A stretch of DNA of 64,000 nucleotides from Leishmania donovani. Taxonomy: Eukaryota > Euglenozoa > Kinetoplastea > Trypanosomatida > Trypanosomatidae. The stretch's first letter is position 1. The number at the start of each line of letters is the position of its first letter. The notes under the pieces were generated by a model that made no database searches, was not told the origin of the DNA, and worked only from the letters and a program-made list of their open reading frames with translations. The stretch lies in contig NC_018260.1 in the NCBI RefSeq assembly GCF_000227135.1, positions 344,429 through 408,428 of the forward strand, read 5' to 3'. The translations under genes were made by a program, and so were the position numbers. Positions 53,037 to 63,551 of the stretch are shown here, one piece after another.

Positions 53037-55997
53037 AGGTAGGGTACTTGGCGAGCAACCGTGTAGTGTGTGTCAGCCTTATGGACAAGGTGGTAGCGCG
53101 TCCCTCAGTTGGAATAACGTCGTGTAGTACAAGAGCAAGAGAAGAAGCAGGAAAAAGTGAAGCGAGCAACGGAGCAGTGCGCAAGCAACACTCGAAGAAG
53201 ATGTTACGTCGGGGCTCGCTTATGGGGTACCATGGAGTCGTAAGATGAAGGCCGAATCCCGTCCCCTCACACGACGACGAGAAGCGCTGGTGGTGCAGGG
53301 GGAAGTACGCACGTAATAATACGCAAGACGGCTGTATATCTCCCTCTAAGAGAAGATCCAATCGAAGAAGACACCCGAGAAGAAGCGTTGGTGTCTGAGA
53401 CACCTCATGCTAGTGGAACGCTCCTACTCTCCTACCCCCTCTCGCGTCCCTCAATCGGTGCCTACGATGGACGTCATGCGCTGCCGCTTCTGCGATTGAT
53501 GGGCGCCAGGCAGCGGTGCCTAACAAGGAGGGAGAAAGGGACTGGACTGTACACATGGTCGGTGTGGTGAAATTAAAGTCATTGTGTTATCATTGTCACA
53601 CTTATGATCCTTCGTTTTATTTTTTTTTTGCTAGTGTGTGTTGTGTTACCTCTTTTTCGTGAGGAGGGGAGGGGGCAGGAAAAGAAAGAGGAGGAGGTAA
53701 GGTACCACTCCGCGTGCTTCTCCCCTCGTTGTTGTTGCTGTCTTGTTTGTTTTACTTCTTTTTCGAGCTGCTGTCGCGAGGGACTTCAAGGCGCCTCTCA
53801 TAATGTTCTCTCTCTCCCTTCTTTCGTTCCTTTACCCATTTTTGTTTTGTGCACCCCACCCACCCACACCTTTTTTCTTTCGGTTATCATGTGGCTGCTC
53901 CTGTGTGTGCCGATGTTTGTTAATCGCTGGATGTCGCACTGAAATGTGTCTGGATGTCGTCCATCACGCCCTCATAGTGTTCCCCTCTCCCTTCCTCGTT
54001 TAAGTTGCATATAGCTCTTAATCTCACTAGCTCGGCAGTGTGCATGCAGTACCCCTCTAAAGAGGTACGTGAAACCCACATCAAAGGGGTGCAGGACTTG
54101 TTAGTGTTATGCGGCCTTCGCGAGTTGAGCTGGGGGAGTGCGAAGTATGTAGAGAGACGCACGGCCGACGCCATGGCCTGATTGCGCCACGGACGCACGC
54201 CATGCCGGCTGGCTGCTCGTTGATATCGCCCTCGCCTCTTTCCTTTCCTTTGTGTGTGTGTGTGTCTTCCTCTACTGTGTTCGTAGGCTAAACGCATATC
54301 TGGCACTGTGGAAGGGAGGGGACGCGAGGGGTAGGCCTCACCACTTAGCCATGGGTGTCCTATATCTGTGGCCACGCATACATGTGTGCGGGTGCTCCCC
54401 TCTACGCTGTTTGGGAGGGGGAGCAGGCCATCGACAAAGTCAACAGGTATGTGATCTGCGGGACCCATCGGATCAGAAACGCGAGAAGCATACACATCCT
54501 CGCACGCGCGTCTGCAGAGCACATGCGTCAGTGAACTGTGCCGATGTCGCTGCTCACATGAAAGCGCCTCTGTTCTCTCCCTCTCTCTGCTTTGTTCTTT
54601 CGGTTTGTGTATTGGCGAGGCAGACGGACGGGCCAACAGTAGAGAAGAGGCGAGGAACGAAGGGGCACATGCGGAAGAGGAGGCGAATCCCATAGTGTGC
54701 GCGAAGGCGCAGGAAAAAGCGGCTGCATTCTTTTCGGTATCGCGACGCTGTCCATCTCATCCTCGCCTATCTCGTGATACTCGCCGTTTTGTTCGCTTCG
54801 CACCTCTCCTCTATCCTTCCCCTCCTCCACCCTTGTGCGCGCATATCACGCTCTTCGATTTCTTTGTGGTGCTCCTCGTGAGCTCTTACGGGTGTTTTTT
54901 CGCTTGTCTATTTCTTCTCTTTAGTGCCTCTTGCTTCGCCCCCCCCCCCCGCCGCTGGAACATCAACGCCGTGAGCTCAGTACGCGCACGCACACGCATG
55001 TGTCTGTGCGCCTCTTCTCAATGCGAGTGTGGCCCATCTGAGTGCCAAACTTCTTTGCTGTGCGTCATGTCGGGAGCAATGTGCAGCCCGGGGGAAGGAA
55101 AGGAGCCGAAGGCGAAGAAATAAAATGCCCACGGTATACTGCGCTGTGTTGAAAGGTAGCAAGCAACAAGCAAACGAAGAAAGCCGACGCAGCTCTGGGT
55201 CGCAATCCAACGCGCACTTCAAAGGAGCTCCTGAGCGGCAGCTGTGGTGCGTGTCCGGCGCAGGCCCCTTGATGCGGAAGGTGAGCAAGCGCGCAGCCAA
55301 TCAGCCACCCTCTTTTTCATGCCGACGATTTTTCTTTTGTCCTTCGCTCCACTTTTTTGTTGCTGTTGTCTGGTGCCGTGGCGGTGCGGTTTCCTCGGAC
55401 TTCTGCGCACCTTCCCTCCCGCACACACACACACACACTCAAACTCATCGTGCAGTCACCGCGATACTGTCTCAGTCCCCAGAGCACGGAAGCCAAAAGG
55501 GAGCACAGGTGGCCTCAGCTGCTTTTCTCCTTTCGTTTCTTCTCACATTGCTTATCCGGCTGCCGCGGCAAGCTGCTTCTGCTTCTCGGACTGCTCCCAG
55601 CACTGTCTCCTCGCACAAACCAAAGCGAGGAGCGCTGCACCTCAGTGCCGCACACACCCCGTCAGAAGCGCTGTATCCGACAGAGCGAGTCTCTCTCGGT
55701 TTGGGGGGGAGGGTTCTTTCCCTGGCCACACCCCCACCCCCACACACACACACATACAGAGAACGAGCACTTTCGAAGCTTCTGTGACGCAGAAGCGCGG
55801 TCGCCGGCTGTTCATCCTCGCTTGAGCCAGAGGGACGTTGGTGGCGAGCCAGAGGTGGAGACCAAGTCTCCTGAGCCTTGTTGGCGCACGCTTGAAAGGG
55901 CGAGGCGCTCCAGTGCATCTTTGCATCCCGCTTGTGCTTCTTTTCCTCCCACCATTTCTCCCTTCATCTCAGGGCGGGTGATGTGGACGTCGCTGCG
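53037..55997. other. 3-kb intergenic region between guanylate kinase and the CW-domain gene
   Basis: The first ~350 nt after the kinase stop is purine-rich, unlike most gaps here. After that C/T-rich DNA alternates with mixed sequence (about 54050-54550). AC repeats lie near 55422-55438 and 55740-55753. The pyrimidine tract at 55934-55969 precedes AG at 55971-55972. No convincing gene is present. Confidence 0.55.
55934..55972 (+). promoter_or_regulatory. Strong polypyrimidine tract and candidate spliced-leader acceptor
   Basis: A nearly pure C/T tract ends in CATCTCAG, with AG at 55971-55972. It leaves a 25-nt leader with no in-frame upstream ATG and fixes the start at 55998. Confidence 0.55.
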
Positions 55998-58883
55998 ATG
56001 AAGAGCGCGTCACCGGGTCCAGATAGGTCCCCTGCAGCCTCACTGTCGAATGCATCGACGCCGGCCGTTGCTGGCAGCACTGCTGGCACATCGAGGCCGT
56101 CAGCGTCACATGAGATACAGACAGAGCCGCGGTACATAAGGCTCCCAGACGCACTCTACGCCCTGCGCCGCCGCTACCCCTCTGTTACGGAAAGCGTTTT
56201 TCTCGAATGCACGCGCTGCCATCAGTGGGTGGCGGTGCCCGTTTTGCGTGAAATTCCGAACGAAATAGCCACTGCTGCCGTGTCGCGCAGTGCGCTGGGA
56301 TTGGATTCGATAAGCGTCCGCACAGGCTACAGCGGTCCGCTACATCATACGCATCAAGACGCCTTGCGCCGACGTGAGGAGCTCGCGAATGACGCCGCCG
56401 TCCCGCAGTGGCGGTCAAGGCGACTCCAGGAGAAGCACAGCCACCTCTCGAGAGGCGACGCCAACCACAACGGCGAAGCGCATGGTGACGTCAGTAGGGC
56501 GGCGACAGCGACCCCTCAGCAGGCCTTCTTCGAGTCCATCCTGCAACACCTGCGATGCAGCCGGCGCCCGTCACAGGAGGGTGCGGAGGACTCGGCGATG
56601 GAAGCTTCTGAGAGCGCGCGCCAGAGGAGTCGACGGCACACGCCTCTCTACATTCCGAACCCTGATACGTTCATTTGCGCCGGGTGGCAGTGCGCCTGGG
56701 ACGCGGACGCGCTTGCCGACCTTCGGCGAGACTGGCTGCAGACCATCTATCGCGCTCTTCCGATGCCTCCCGTTTGCGAAGAGAGCATGGCCCTCTCCTC
56801 TGGCGCCTCCTCCTCCTCCCCCTCCCTCCCAACCTCCCCGGCTGTCTCTTTCGTAGAGGCGCTGCGGCAGCGAAAGGCAGCGCTGAACGAGACCCTCGCA
56901 CTGGAGCTCGATGTGGGGCGGAGCCGACGCTGGGGACGCGGCGTTGGCCAGCGGGCGGGCCGCTCTGAACACAACTTGGAGATCCAGGATAGCCTGCCGG
57001 CTCTCTCGCTGCCCGGCTGCGCCGCGGAGAGTGACACGGAGCTCTCTCGGATGCAGGGGTCGTGGGTGAGGGCGGCCGCTCTGCACCTGCTCCGAAACAG
57101 CGGCAGCGCTGCTGAAGGCTGCCTTGTGACACCCGTTGCCGGGGACGACGAAGAGGCCGAAACGCCGCACCACCGTCATTCCAGCGTGGAGGAAGACAGC
57201 CAGGAGAACGTGCTCTCCGCGTACTGCTGGGCGGTGTGCGACGCATGTGGCAAGCTCCGTCGCGTCGCGCAGCCCTTCCCTGGTGGTGCCCCCTTTGTGT
57301 GCGCCATGGCGGTGACAACGTCCTCGTCCTGTCGCGCAGCCCGCGGCAGCAACGCTCCGCATTGTGAAGCAGCACCTGGACTTGACCAGGCATGCACTGT
57401 GTCGGAGGTGGAAGGGCTTCTGCAGTGCAACATGAAGCTGTGCGAGGCAGAACTCATCTACGCCGCCCTATCATCCCCTTTCCTGCCGTACCCTCTCAGG
57501 GCACAGCTGTCCGCGCTCGGCCGGCGACAGACCTGTTTCAAGGATCCGCCGGAGCCGGCGAAGCGACTGAGCAGGGCTGATGTGTCGCGCGTTTTGCTTT
57601 CTGAGCCGCTACTGCGGACGATCCAGTCCAGCGTACGGGAGTCCGTGACGAAGGGGGACTTCCACCCCACCGCCTACCAGAGACGCCGCGGCTCCGGCGC
57701 CGCAGCCACCGCCACCCCGGCCCCGGTGAAGCCGCGTTGCAAGGCCTCAACATCGGAACTCGACGACGCTGATGCCCAGCTGGCAGAGGAGGAGCTCTTT
57801 CTTTACCGCTCACTCCCCATATTGCGCGAGCTTGCCCGCTCCATCAAGGCGCGGAGCATCAGCGCCTTTGTGCGGCAGCTGCAGCTCACACCCGCGCAGA
57901 TCCAGGCGAAGCGTGAGGCGGTGATGCTGACCTCCTTCCTCAGTAATCACCAGCACACGCCCACGACAGGCAGCGACAGCGGTACCGAAAAACGGAAACC
58001 CGCGGCGGTGATCGCCACAACGAGCGAAGCGGAGAGGACGAGCGCGGAAGTGAAGGTAGAGGAAGGCGACACGTCGAGCACCGAGCCTGCGGAGCGCTTG
58101 CCACCGCGGCCAACCCGCACGCGGACGAGAGCACCACCAGCGGTGCAAGAGAATGCGCCAGCGCCGGCAGTGGTGAAGAAGGAACCTATGAAAATGCAAG
58201 CTGCCAGCGGCAGCGACATTGCCACGCCTCAACCGGTGGGGGAGCCGACACCAGCCTGGACAAGAGGGAAGCCACCCCAAGAAGCAGGACCGCGGGCTTC
58301 GGAACGCCAGGAAGGTCTCGCATATGAAGCTGCGCCGCAGCAGCCCGCCCTTGGTGCCCCTCGAAAGCGCGGACGAACGCCTCGCCAGAGGCCAGGAGAG
58401 CCCTCAAGGCCGGTAGTCCCTGGGTCCCAGGCAACCGCGGAGGCGACGGGAGTCGTTACAGGTGTCGGCACGGCATCCCTTCGCCGTCGCCGGCAGCGCT
58501 GCGAGAACGTGCCAGTGAAAGAGGCAAAGACAGCAAAGAGTAGTGTGGCCACTGCAGGCAAGGCGGAGACAGTGGGAAACGTCGCAAGATCACCAGCATC
58601 ACCGCGGCGTGGGCGACCGCATGGGCGGCCACCAGGAAGCGGCTCAGCAAGGCGGAAGCGCAGCCAAGGTGCCCACGACGAGGACGCGGAAGCGAAGGCT
58701 GAGAATGGCAACAAGTGGGAGGTGGTGCATTGGGTTCAGTGTGACCTGTGCAGCAAGTGGCGCATCGTGCCGCACCGCGTGCCGGCCAAAGTTAAGTTCT
58801 GGGAGTGCAAGATGCGCTATGACGAGCAGCGCGGCCGGGCGACCACCTGCGACGACCCAGACGACGCCGAGCTCGCCGCGTGA
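55998..58883 (+). CDS. CW-type zinc-finger protein with two further CW-like modules
   Basis: A 961-residue, probably nuclear protein. The C terminus is a canonical CW domain, a reader of methylated histone H3 tails in other eukaryotes: Trp912, zinc ligands Cys915 and Cys918 in QCDLCSKWR, Trp921, Trp935, Cys937 and Cys951. Two further CW-like modules are visible. The central one has WAVCDACGKLRR (Cys414, Cys417) with later Cys435 and Cys445, but Leu replaces the second Trp. The N-terminal one has LECTRCHQW (Cys71, Cys74) paired with FICAGWQC (Cys227, Cys232), interrupted by a long charged insertion. The region about 660-905 is disordered and basic (Lys/Arg/Pro/Ala), with AT-hook-like RGRP near 875, suggesting DNA contact. 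Start: first ATG, 25 nt after a strong acceptor. Confidence 0.85.
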   Translation: MKSASPGPDRSPAASLSNASTPAVAGSTAGTSRPSASHEIQTEPRYIRLPDALYALRRRYPSVTESVFLECTRCHQWVAVPVLREIPNEIATAAVSRSALGLDSISVRTGYSGPLHHTHQDALRRREELANDAAVPQWRSRRLQEKHSHLSRGDANHNGEAHGDVSRAATATPQQAFFESILQHLRCSRRPSQEGAEDSAMEASESARQRSRRHTPLYIPNPDTFICAGWQCAWDADALADLRRDWLQTIYRALPMPPVCEESMALSSGASSSSPSLPTSPAVSFVEALRQRKAALNETLALELDVGRSRRWGRGVGQRAGRSEHNLEIQDSLPALSLPGCAAESDTELSRMQGSWVRAAALHLLRNSGSAAEGCLVTPVAGDDEEAETPHHRHSSVEEDSQENVLSAYCWAVCDACGKLRRVAQPFPGGAPFVCAMAVTTSSSCRAARGSNAPHCEAAPGLDQACTVSEVEGLLQCNMKLCEAELIYAALSSPFLPYPLRAQLSALGRRQTCFKDPPEPAKRLSRADVSRVLLSEPLLRTIQSSVRESVTKGDFHPTAYQRRRGSGAAATATPAPVKPRCKASTSELDDADAQLAEEELFLYRSLPILRELARSIKARSISAFVRQLQLTPAQIQAKREAVMLTSFLSNHQHTPTTGSDSGTEKRKPAAVIATTSEAERTSAEVKVEEGDTSSTEPAERLPPRPTRTRTRAPPAVQENAPAPAVVKKEPMKMQAASGSDIATPQPVGEPTPAWTRGKPPQEAGPRASERQEGLAYEAAPQQPALGAPRKRGRTPRQRPGEPSRPVVPGSQATAEATGVVTGVGTASLRRRRQRCENVPVKEAKTAKSSVATAGKAETVGNVARSPASPRRGRPHGRPPGSGSARRKRSQGAHDEDAEAKAENGNKWEVVHWVQCDLCSKWRIVPHRVPAKVKFWECKMRYDEQRGRATTCDDPDDAELAA

Positions 58884-60245
58884 GGCAATGGAACCGCTCA
58901 CCCGCACGGAGTTGTGTGACGTTATAACCTGCCGCGGCGGTCGCTGTACACCCCAACACTCACCTATAACCCATCTGAAAAACAAGCAGAGAAGAGTGGC
59001 GTGCACAAGCAAAAAAAAAAACGCAAGAGTAAGCGGCTTCCATCGCGGGTGTGTTGGCCTCTGGCCGCGATGTAACGCGCTGGAGCAGCACCGTTTTTTC
59101 GCCGCTGCTGTAGAATTACGCGTGGCAGCGAAGATTTCGTCGCAATACGCTTTGCACCAACGCGCCACGCGGATTTGTTGTTTCCTTTTCTGTGGTGTGC
59201 CTCTGCGCCTCGCCCCCCCCTCTGTGCATGTTTCATCCACTCCCTCCCTCTTCCTTTACTACGCTTTTCACACGGGCCGATGGCGGGACGCCTCCCCCAT
59301 TCCACCCCGCACACCAACTGTACTCCTCTTGTCGCTTCCTCTACCTCTTGGATTGCGCGTGTGGTGATGCACCTGTCACATTTCATTGTGTTTCTGCGAC
59401 TCCCATCACTGTCCATTCGCCTCCCTTCGCCTACACACACACACACACACAAAGGTTACTTGATATGAACTCCGCCCTCGTCGCTGTTCTCTCATCCTCC
59501 CCCCCCCCCTCTCTCCCTGACGCTTCCACCCTTTTCTCGCCCTCTCTGCGCGCGCGTTGTTGTTGCTGTGGCCGTTTATTACTATCATTTCTTTGTTGTT
59601 GTTCTATAGTGGATTGCTGCAGCGTAGGAGTCGTGTTCTCTTTTCCCTACACCTCCCTCTTCGAAACACACACACACAAGCACCGCCACTCCTTGACGCC
59701 GTCTTTTCACACGTGCCACGGGGTGACCGGTGTGGCTTCCCCTCTCCTTCTGTTGTCTCCTCTCTCTATCTGTATCTGCATCCGTGTCACTGCCCTGCTG
59801 ACCCTCTCCCGCCCCCGTCTCGTCCCTACCCCCTCTTTTTGGCCCTCACACCTTTCCTTTTTTATTTTTGTATCACCGCTCCTCCTCGCTGAACCTCCCT
59901 CTTTTCGGTTTCCGGTTCTTGTAAGAAAGGGGGTGTTGCTCAACACCTGCTTTTCAACGAAGCGGTCCACTGAACGGGGCTTGAAGCAGGACAAGGACGA
60001 TTGGCCAAGCGGCGACAGGAGAAGGCTGAGTGGAGACGGAAGAGAGAGGGAGTTGTAGTACGTGTCCTCCATTGCTCTACTTCTCTCGGTGTTTGTTCTT
60101 GAGTTCATTTGTGTGCGACATTTTCTGCCGCTTTTGTGTTCGTGTTTGTGTGTCTGGTGTGTTCCTTCTCCAACTAGCAGCGACAGCAGGTTAGCCTGCA
60201 TAGTGCTTCGGGTGTAAAGCACATCATCGTACGTTTTGTAGAGGC
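58884..60245. other. Intergenic region upstream of the Mis18-like gene
   Basis: About 1.36 kb without a gene. An A-run lies at 59010-59021, C/T tracts at 59200-59260 and 59490-59560, and an AC repeat at 59433-59451. The pyrimidine/GT-rich stretch near 60120-60170 precedes AG at 60176-60177 and 60179-60180, about 65 nt before the start codon. Confidence 0.6.
60179..60180 (+). promoter_or_regulatory. Candidate spliced-leader acceptor AG
   Basis: Preceded by T-rich sequence and TTCCTTCTCCAACTAG. A neighbouring AG at 60176-60177 is equally possible. The leader of about 65 nt contains no ATG. Confidence 0.4.
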
Positions 60246-62597
60246 ATGTCTTCGAATCCTGGTGCAATCGCCGAAAAGGGGACGAGCGCCTCTACTGAGG
60301 GAGCATACATTATGTGCTTCGCCTGCTCGCGCTGCGAGTACCCTATCTGCGACAGCAGCACGCTGCTTCTCCGCAAGGTGCGTCAGGGGCCGAGTGAGTA
60401 CGCCTTTCACTACAACCTGGACGGGCTACTCGACCTCGAGGATGTGCAAGTGCCATGCTATAGCGCGGTTGAGGTCGTACACACTTCGGCAGTAGTATCC
60501 GAGTCTCTCATGAAGTTTCCAATGCCGCCTGCCGCGCTGGTGGTGGCCCTCGAGTCCATCGTGCAATCTCGCAAACACTGGATCCAGCAGCGTCAGAGCA
60601 TGAATGCCCGACTGCACGAGCGCGGCGTCGCGGCGCTGCCCGCAACAAGCGCGGAAACCTCGATAGAAGCGGTCACAAGCGGCACGGCCTCGTCAGTTGA
60701 GGGCGCGCGGTCCACGCCTTCTGACGTGAGCAGGGGTGCAGACGCCGCCCCGGTGGCTGCAGCCACCACAGCAGCGAGCAGCGCTCCCATTGTGCGTCGC
60801 TACGGGGACACGGCAGAGAGCCGTATCGACCTTGTGTGCGTCAAGGACAGCGTGCTCGCGGGCGGGGTGCAGGAGTGCACGAAGGACCGCAGTGCAGTGG
60901 CCACCACCGTAGTCAGCCCGGAGGACCAGGGCGCTGAAGATGGAGCAGAATCTGCCGCCCATCGCGAGGACGGAGAAGTAGTGAGATCGGCCTTGGCGAC
61001 TGCGCCAGCGGTAATCCGCGACGCGAGCTTCGCCAACATCCAGGCAGACGTCATGAAGGCGGCCACTGCCGCCGCTGCCGAGACGAGTTGGACCTCACCT
61101 GGCAACTTTCGCCTCCGTGAAGCATTCATCGACGTGAGCCGCTCGACACTGTCATCACGCGCGCCATGGTTCCAGGACTACAAATGCATGAGCCGGGTGC
61201 AATGCCCAGACTGTCACCAACCGCTAGGCTTTGTGTTCTGCGTCTCGGACTCAAAAAAACAGCAGCAGCAGCAGCGCTCCTCAAGTGAAGCCGCGGGGCC
61301 GCTTGAGGCGACGCTGCAGACGCAGGGGGTGAAGCGTCCAGCCACGTCGGAGGCAGATGAGACGGGCAGCATCGACGACACTGGCACCCCACCAGACGCC
61401 GTCGCTGTCCAACGCAGTAGCGCTGACCCAGCCACCGCCCCAGTGACAGAAGTAACGCAGCTGCCACATGCGAAGAAGACACGAAATGAAAAAGATGCAC
61501 AGGCAGCGGCGTCGGCCAGTACGCGGCAAACGTGGCAGGAGGCGCGGCTCCACCGGCAACGCAACGGCGCTGAAGAATGCCAGGGAAGAGGTGGCAATGA
61601 GGCGGAGGACAGGGGGGACGGGGTGCAAGGCGGCGCGGACGAGGCTGACGAAGACGACGCGGAGGCAGCCCCCGATCGATTTGTCGGACTCGAACTGAAG
61701 CGCATTGTCCAGCGCCAATGGACACTGAGCATCTTTCACGAACGCTACAGCAAGTCGCGTCAGCTGCAAACGTTTCGGGAGCTTTTTCCCGAAGCCGAGG
61801 AGCTGCAGAGCTTGTACAGCCGCCTGCTGGGCCTCCGCACCCAGACGGAGCTTTACAGCAGTCTGCTACGCCGACACAAGGAGCAGAACGATGTTCAGAT
61901 GGCACTCTTGATGAGCAACAAGGATCGCATGCACACGTACGATGAGAAGGTCAAGACAATGCAGCAGATCATTGAGGCGCAGCGGGCACAGATCGCCATG
62001 CAGACGCGGCAGATTCGAAACCAGGAGGAGCTCGTGCAGAGCCACCGGCGGCAGTTTGCCACACAGAAGCGGCAGATGGATGTAGAGCAGCTCCTGCTCG
62101 TGCAGCAGAGCAAAACGATCGAGTCGCAGAAGGAGCAGTTACGCTTGCTGAAGAACCACTTCCAGGCGACACGGCCTGAGGTTTTGCTGGACGCGCGGCT
62201 GAGAGGCAGTCCTTGCCCACCGCCTTTGCTGAACCGCGGCCCACCCAGTGGCACCGGCGGTGTCGAATCGTGGCAGTCTGGCGACGCGACTGCGCCGCTT
62301 CGACGGCTTTCCGCGAGAAATCGGTACCGCGAAGAGGCAGAGCACGATTGGACTGACGCAGAGGAGGAGGAGGCGGAGGAGGGGGGTGGAGAGGGCGATG
62401 AGCGGATTCAAAAGACTGTGGCGCCGTCGGCGAGCCTCTCTGTCGCGCCTTTGGAGACACCGCCGGCGCACCTCTGCGGCGTGCCCACATCCTCCGCGTC
62501 TCGCCACGGAGTCACTCCCTCCGAAAGCGACCAGGCATTGGCTCGCGCATCGCTTCCGCTTTCCTCGTTCGGTTCCGAAAGAGGAAAAACAACGTAG
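60246..62597 (+). CDS. Mis18/Yippee-like zinc-domain protein with C-terminal coiled coil
   Basis: A 783-residue protein. The N terminus has FACSRCEYPICDS (Cys27, Cys30), close to the Mis18 pattern FxCxxCxxxxGDS. The second zinc knuckle is QCPDCHQPLGFVFCVS (Cys320, Cys323), matching CxxCxxxLGxVF/Y of Mis18 and Yippee-type beta-tent folds. The two lie about 290 residues apart, against roughly 50-60 in typical Mis18, with a low-complexity Ala/Thr/Ser insertion at about 120-285. Residues about 345-480 are disordered and acidic. Residues about 483-638 are a long predicted coiled coil with Gln/Arg/Met heptads. The zinc domain plus C-terminal coiled coil is the Mis18 architecture; in other eukaryotes Mis18 helps deposit the centromeric histone CENP-A. 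Kinetoplastids lack a recognised CENP-A, so the role here is open. Start: first ATG, with the Cys motif close behind. Confidence 0.7.
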   Translation: MSSNPGAIAEKGTSASTEGAYIMCFACSRCEYPICDSSTLLLRKVRQGPSEYAFHYNLDGLLDLEDVQVPCYSAVEVVHTSAVVSESLMKFPMPPAALVVALESIVQSRKHWIQQRQSMNARLHERGVAALPATSAETSIEAVTSGTASSVEGARSTPSDVSRGADAAPVAAATTAASSAPIVRRYGDTAESRIDLVCVKDSVLAGGVQECTKDRSAVATTVVSPEDQGAEDGAESAAHREDGEVVRSALATAPAVIRDASFANIQADVMKAATAAAAETSWTSPGNFRLREAFIDVSRSTLSSRAPWFQDYKCMSRVQCPDCHQPLGFVFCVSDSKKQQQQQRSSSEAAGPLEATLQTQGVKRPATSEADETGSIDDTGTPPDAVAVQRSSADPATAPVTEVTQLPHAKKTRNEKDAQAAASASTRQTWQEARLHRQRNGAEECQGRGGNEAEDRGDGVQGGADEADEDDAEAAPDRFVGLELKRIVQRQWTLSIFHERYSKSRQLQTFRELFPEAEELQSLYSRLLGLRTQTELYSSLLRRHKEQNDVQMALLMSNKDRMHTYDEKVKTMQQIIEAQRAQIAMQTRQIRNQEELVQSHRRQFATQKRQMDVEQLLLVQQSKTIESQKEQLRLLKNHFQATRPEVLLDARLRGSPCPPPLLNRGPPSGTGGVESWQSGDATAPLRRLSARNRYREEAEHDWTDAEEEEAEEGGGEGDERIQKTVAPSASLSVAPLETPPAHLCGVPTSSASRHGVTPSESDQALARASLPLSSFGSERGKTT

Positions 62598-62634
62598 TGC
62601 AGGCCTGCTGGCAAGCGTTTGCGGTTGCGATGGA

Positions 62635-62656
62635 TGTGTGTGTGTGTGTGTGTGTG
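62635..62656. repeat. TG dinucleotide microsatellite
   Basis: About eleven TG units immediately downstream of the Mis18-like stop codon. Confidence 0.9.
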
Positions 62657-63400
62657 CCACGCTCGTTCTCGCCTCAGCGGCGCCTCTCTGCGTCCGATCT
62701 AGCCCTCCGTTCTCCCACTATTTAGTGTGCACGACGCCCTCTCCCGCTGCATACAGAGAGCGACACCTTGCAGAAATGAAAAATGGTCACGGTAAGCGCA
62801 GTGAAGCACGCACGGGGCGACGCGGCACACACATACACGCGTGCACATCACGCAGGATGTCGCCGATGCCCATGCAACTCTCCTGTCTTTCACTTCGTGA
62901 TGTCTCTCTTTCCCGTCAAGTCGCTAAATAGTTCTTTCCACGCCCTCCATCTAACGCGGTGAGGCCAGAGCACGCGGGAGAGGTATCCTCGCAACGCACA
63001 CATGGGCGGCTCAGCAACGTCGCCGTTGCGGCACTTGCATGCGGCGTGCTCTGTGCGCCGTTGTGATCCATCGAAGCGAATGAAGCGCATCACGCCCAAC
63101 ATGAAACAAGAGAACGAGCTAGACACGCCCTTTCCCATCGCATCTCATCCCCTACTCCGCCTTCCCCTTTACGCATATCCCTCCCTCTCTTCCCCGCCAC
63201 GTCACCCCGAGTCTGTGGCGCCCTCTAGCTGTGTGTGTGTGTGTGTGTTCGCGCATACGCATTCGTGGCCACCAACCACCTCCTCCACCCCCCCCCCTCT
63301 CTCTTACTCTAACTGGAATCAACTTTGCGGGGGCTGCCCATCTCGGCCACCACCACCCCTTTCAACACGAAATTCTTTTCTTGTGGCTGTTCGCTTCTGT

Positions 63401-63402
63401 AG
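63401..63402 (+). promoter_or_regulatory. Candidate spliced-leader acceptor AG
   Basis: Preceded by TTCTTTTCTTGTGG and CTGTTCGCTTCTGTAG. It gives a leader of about 150 nt for the gene starting at 63552. Confidence 0.45.
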
Positions 63403-63551
63403 GTGAAAGGCGTACTCTTTGGCGGCGCCACACTACCCCGCACGTGGCTCTTAATCGGCTGCTGCACAGCGTGTCTTGTGGAGCAGTTTCCAGGGGCTGG
63501 GCAGCGCACGCTTCCCTCCTTGTTTTCCTGTCGCATAGAAGAATAGTAAAA

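Larger units (their letters stand above)
62598..63551. other. Intergenic region upstream of the partial coiled-coil gene
   Basis: About 950 nt. It has TG repeats at 62635-62656 and 63231-63248, C/T tracts near 63150-63190 and 63275-63310, and a pyrimidine-rich stretch ending in CTGTAG with AG at 63401-63402. No gene is seen. Confidence 0.6.

Noticed and set aside
54050..54500. Possible fourth SIDER-like element between guanylate kinase and CW genes
   Set aside because: More mixed composition than the surrounding gap, but I could not find the shared 5' signature or the GAGCCGGCGCA block on either strand.
61126..61905. 259-codon minus-strand open frame
   Set aside because: Shadow of the Mis18-like gene on the opposite strand; every supported gene here is on the + strand.
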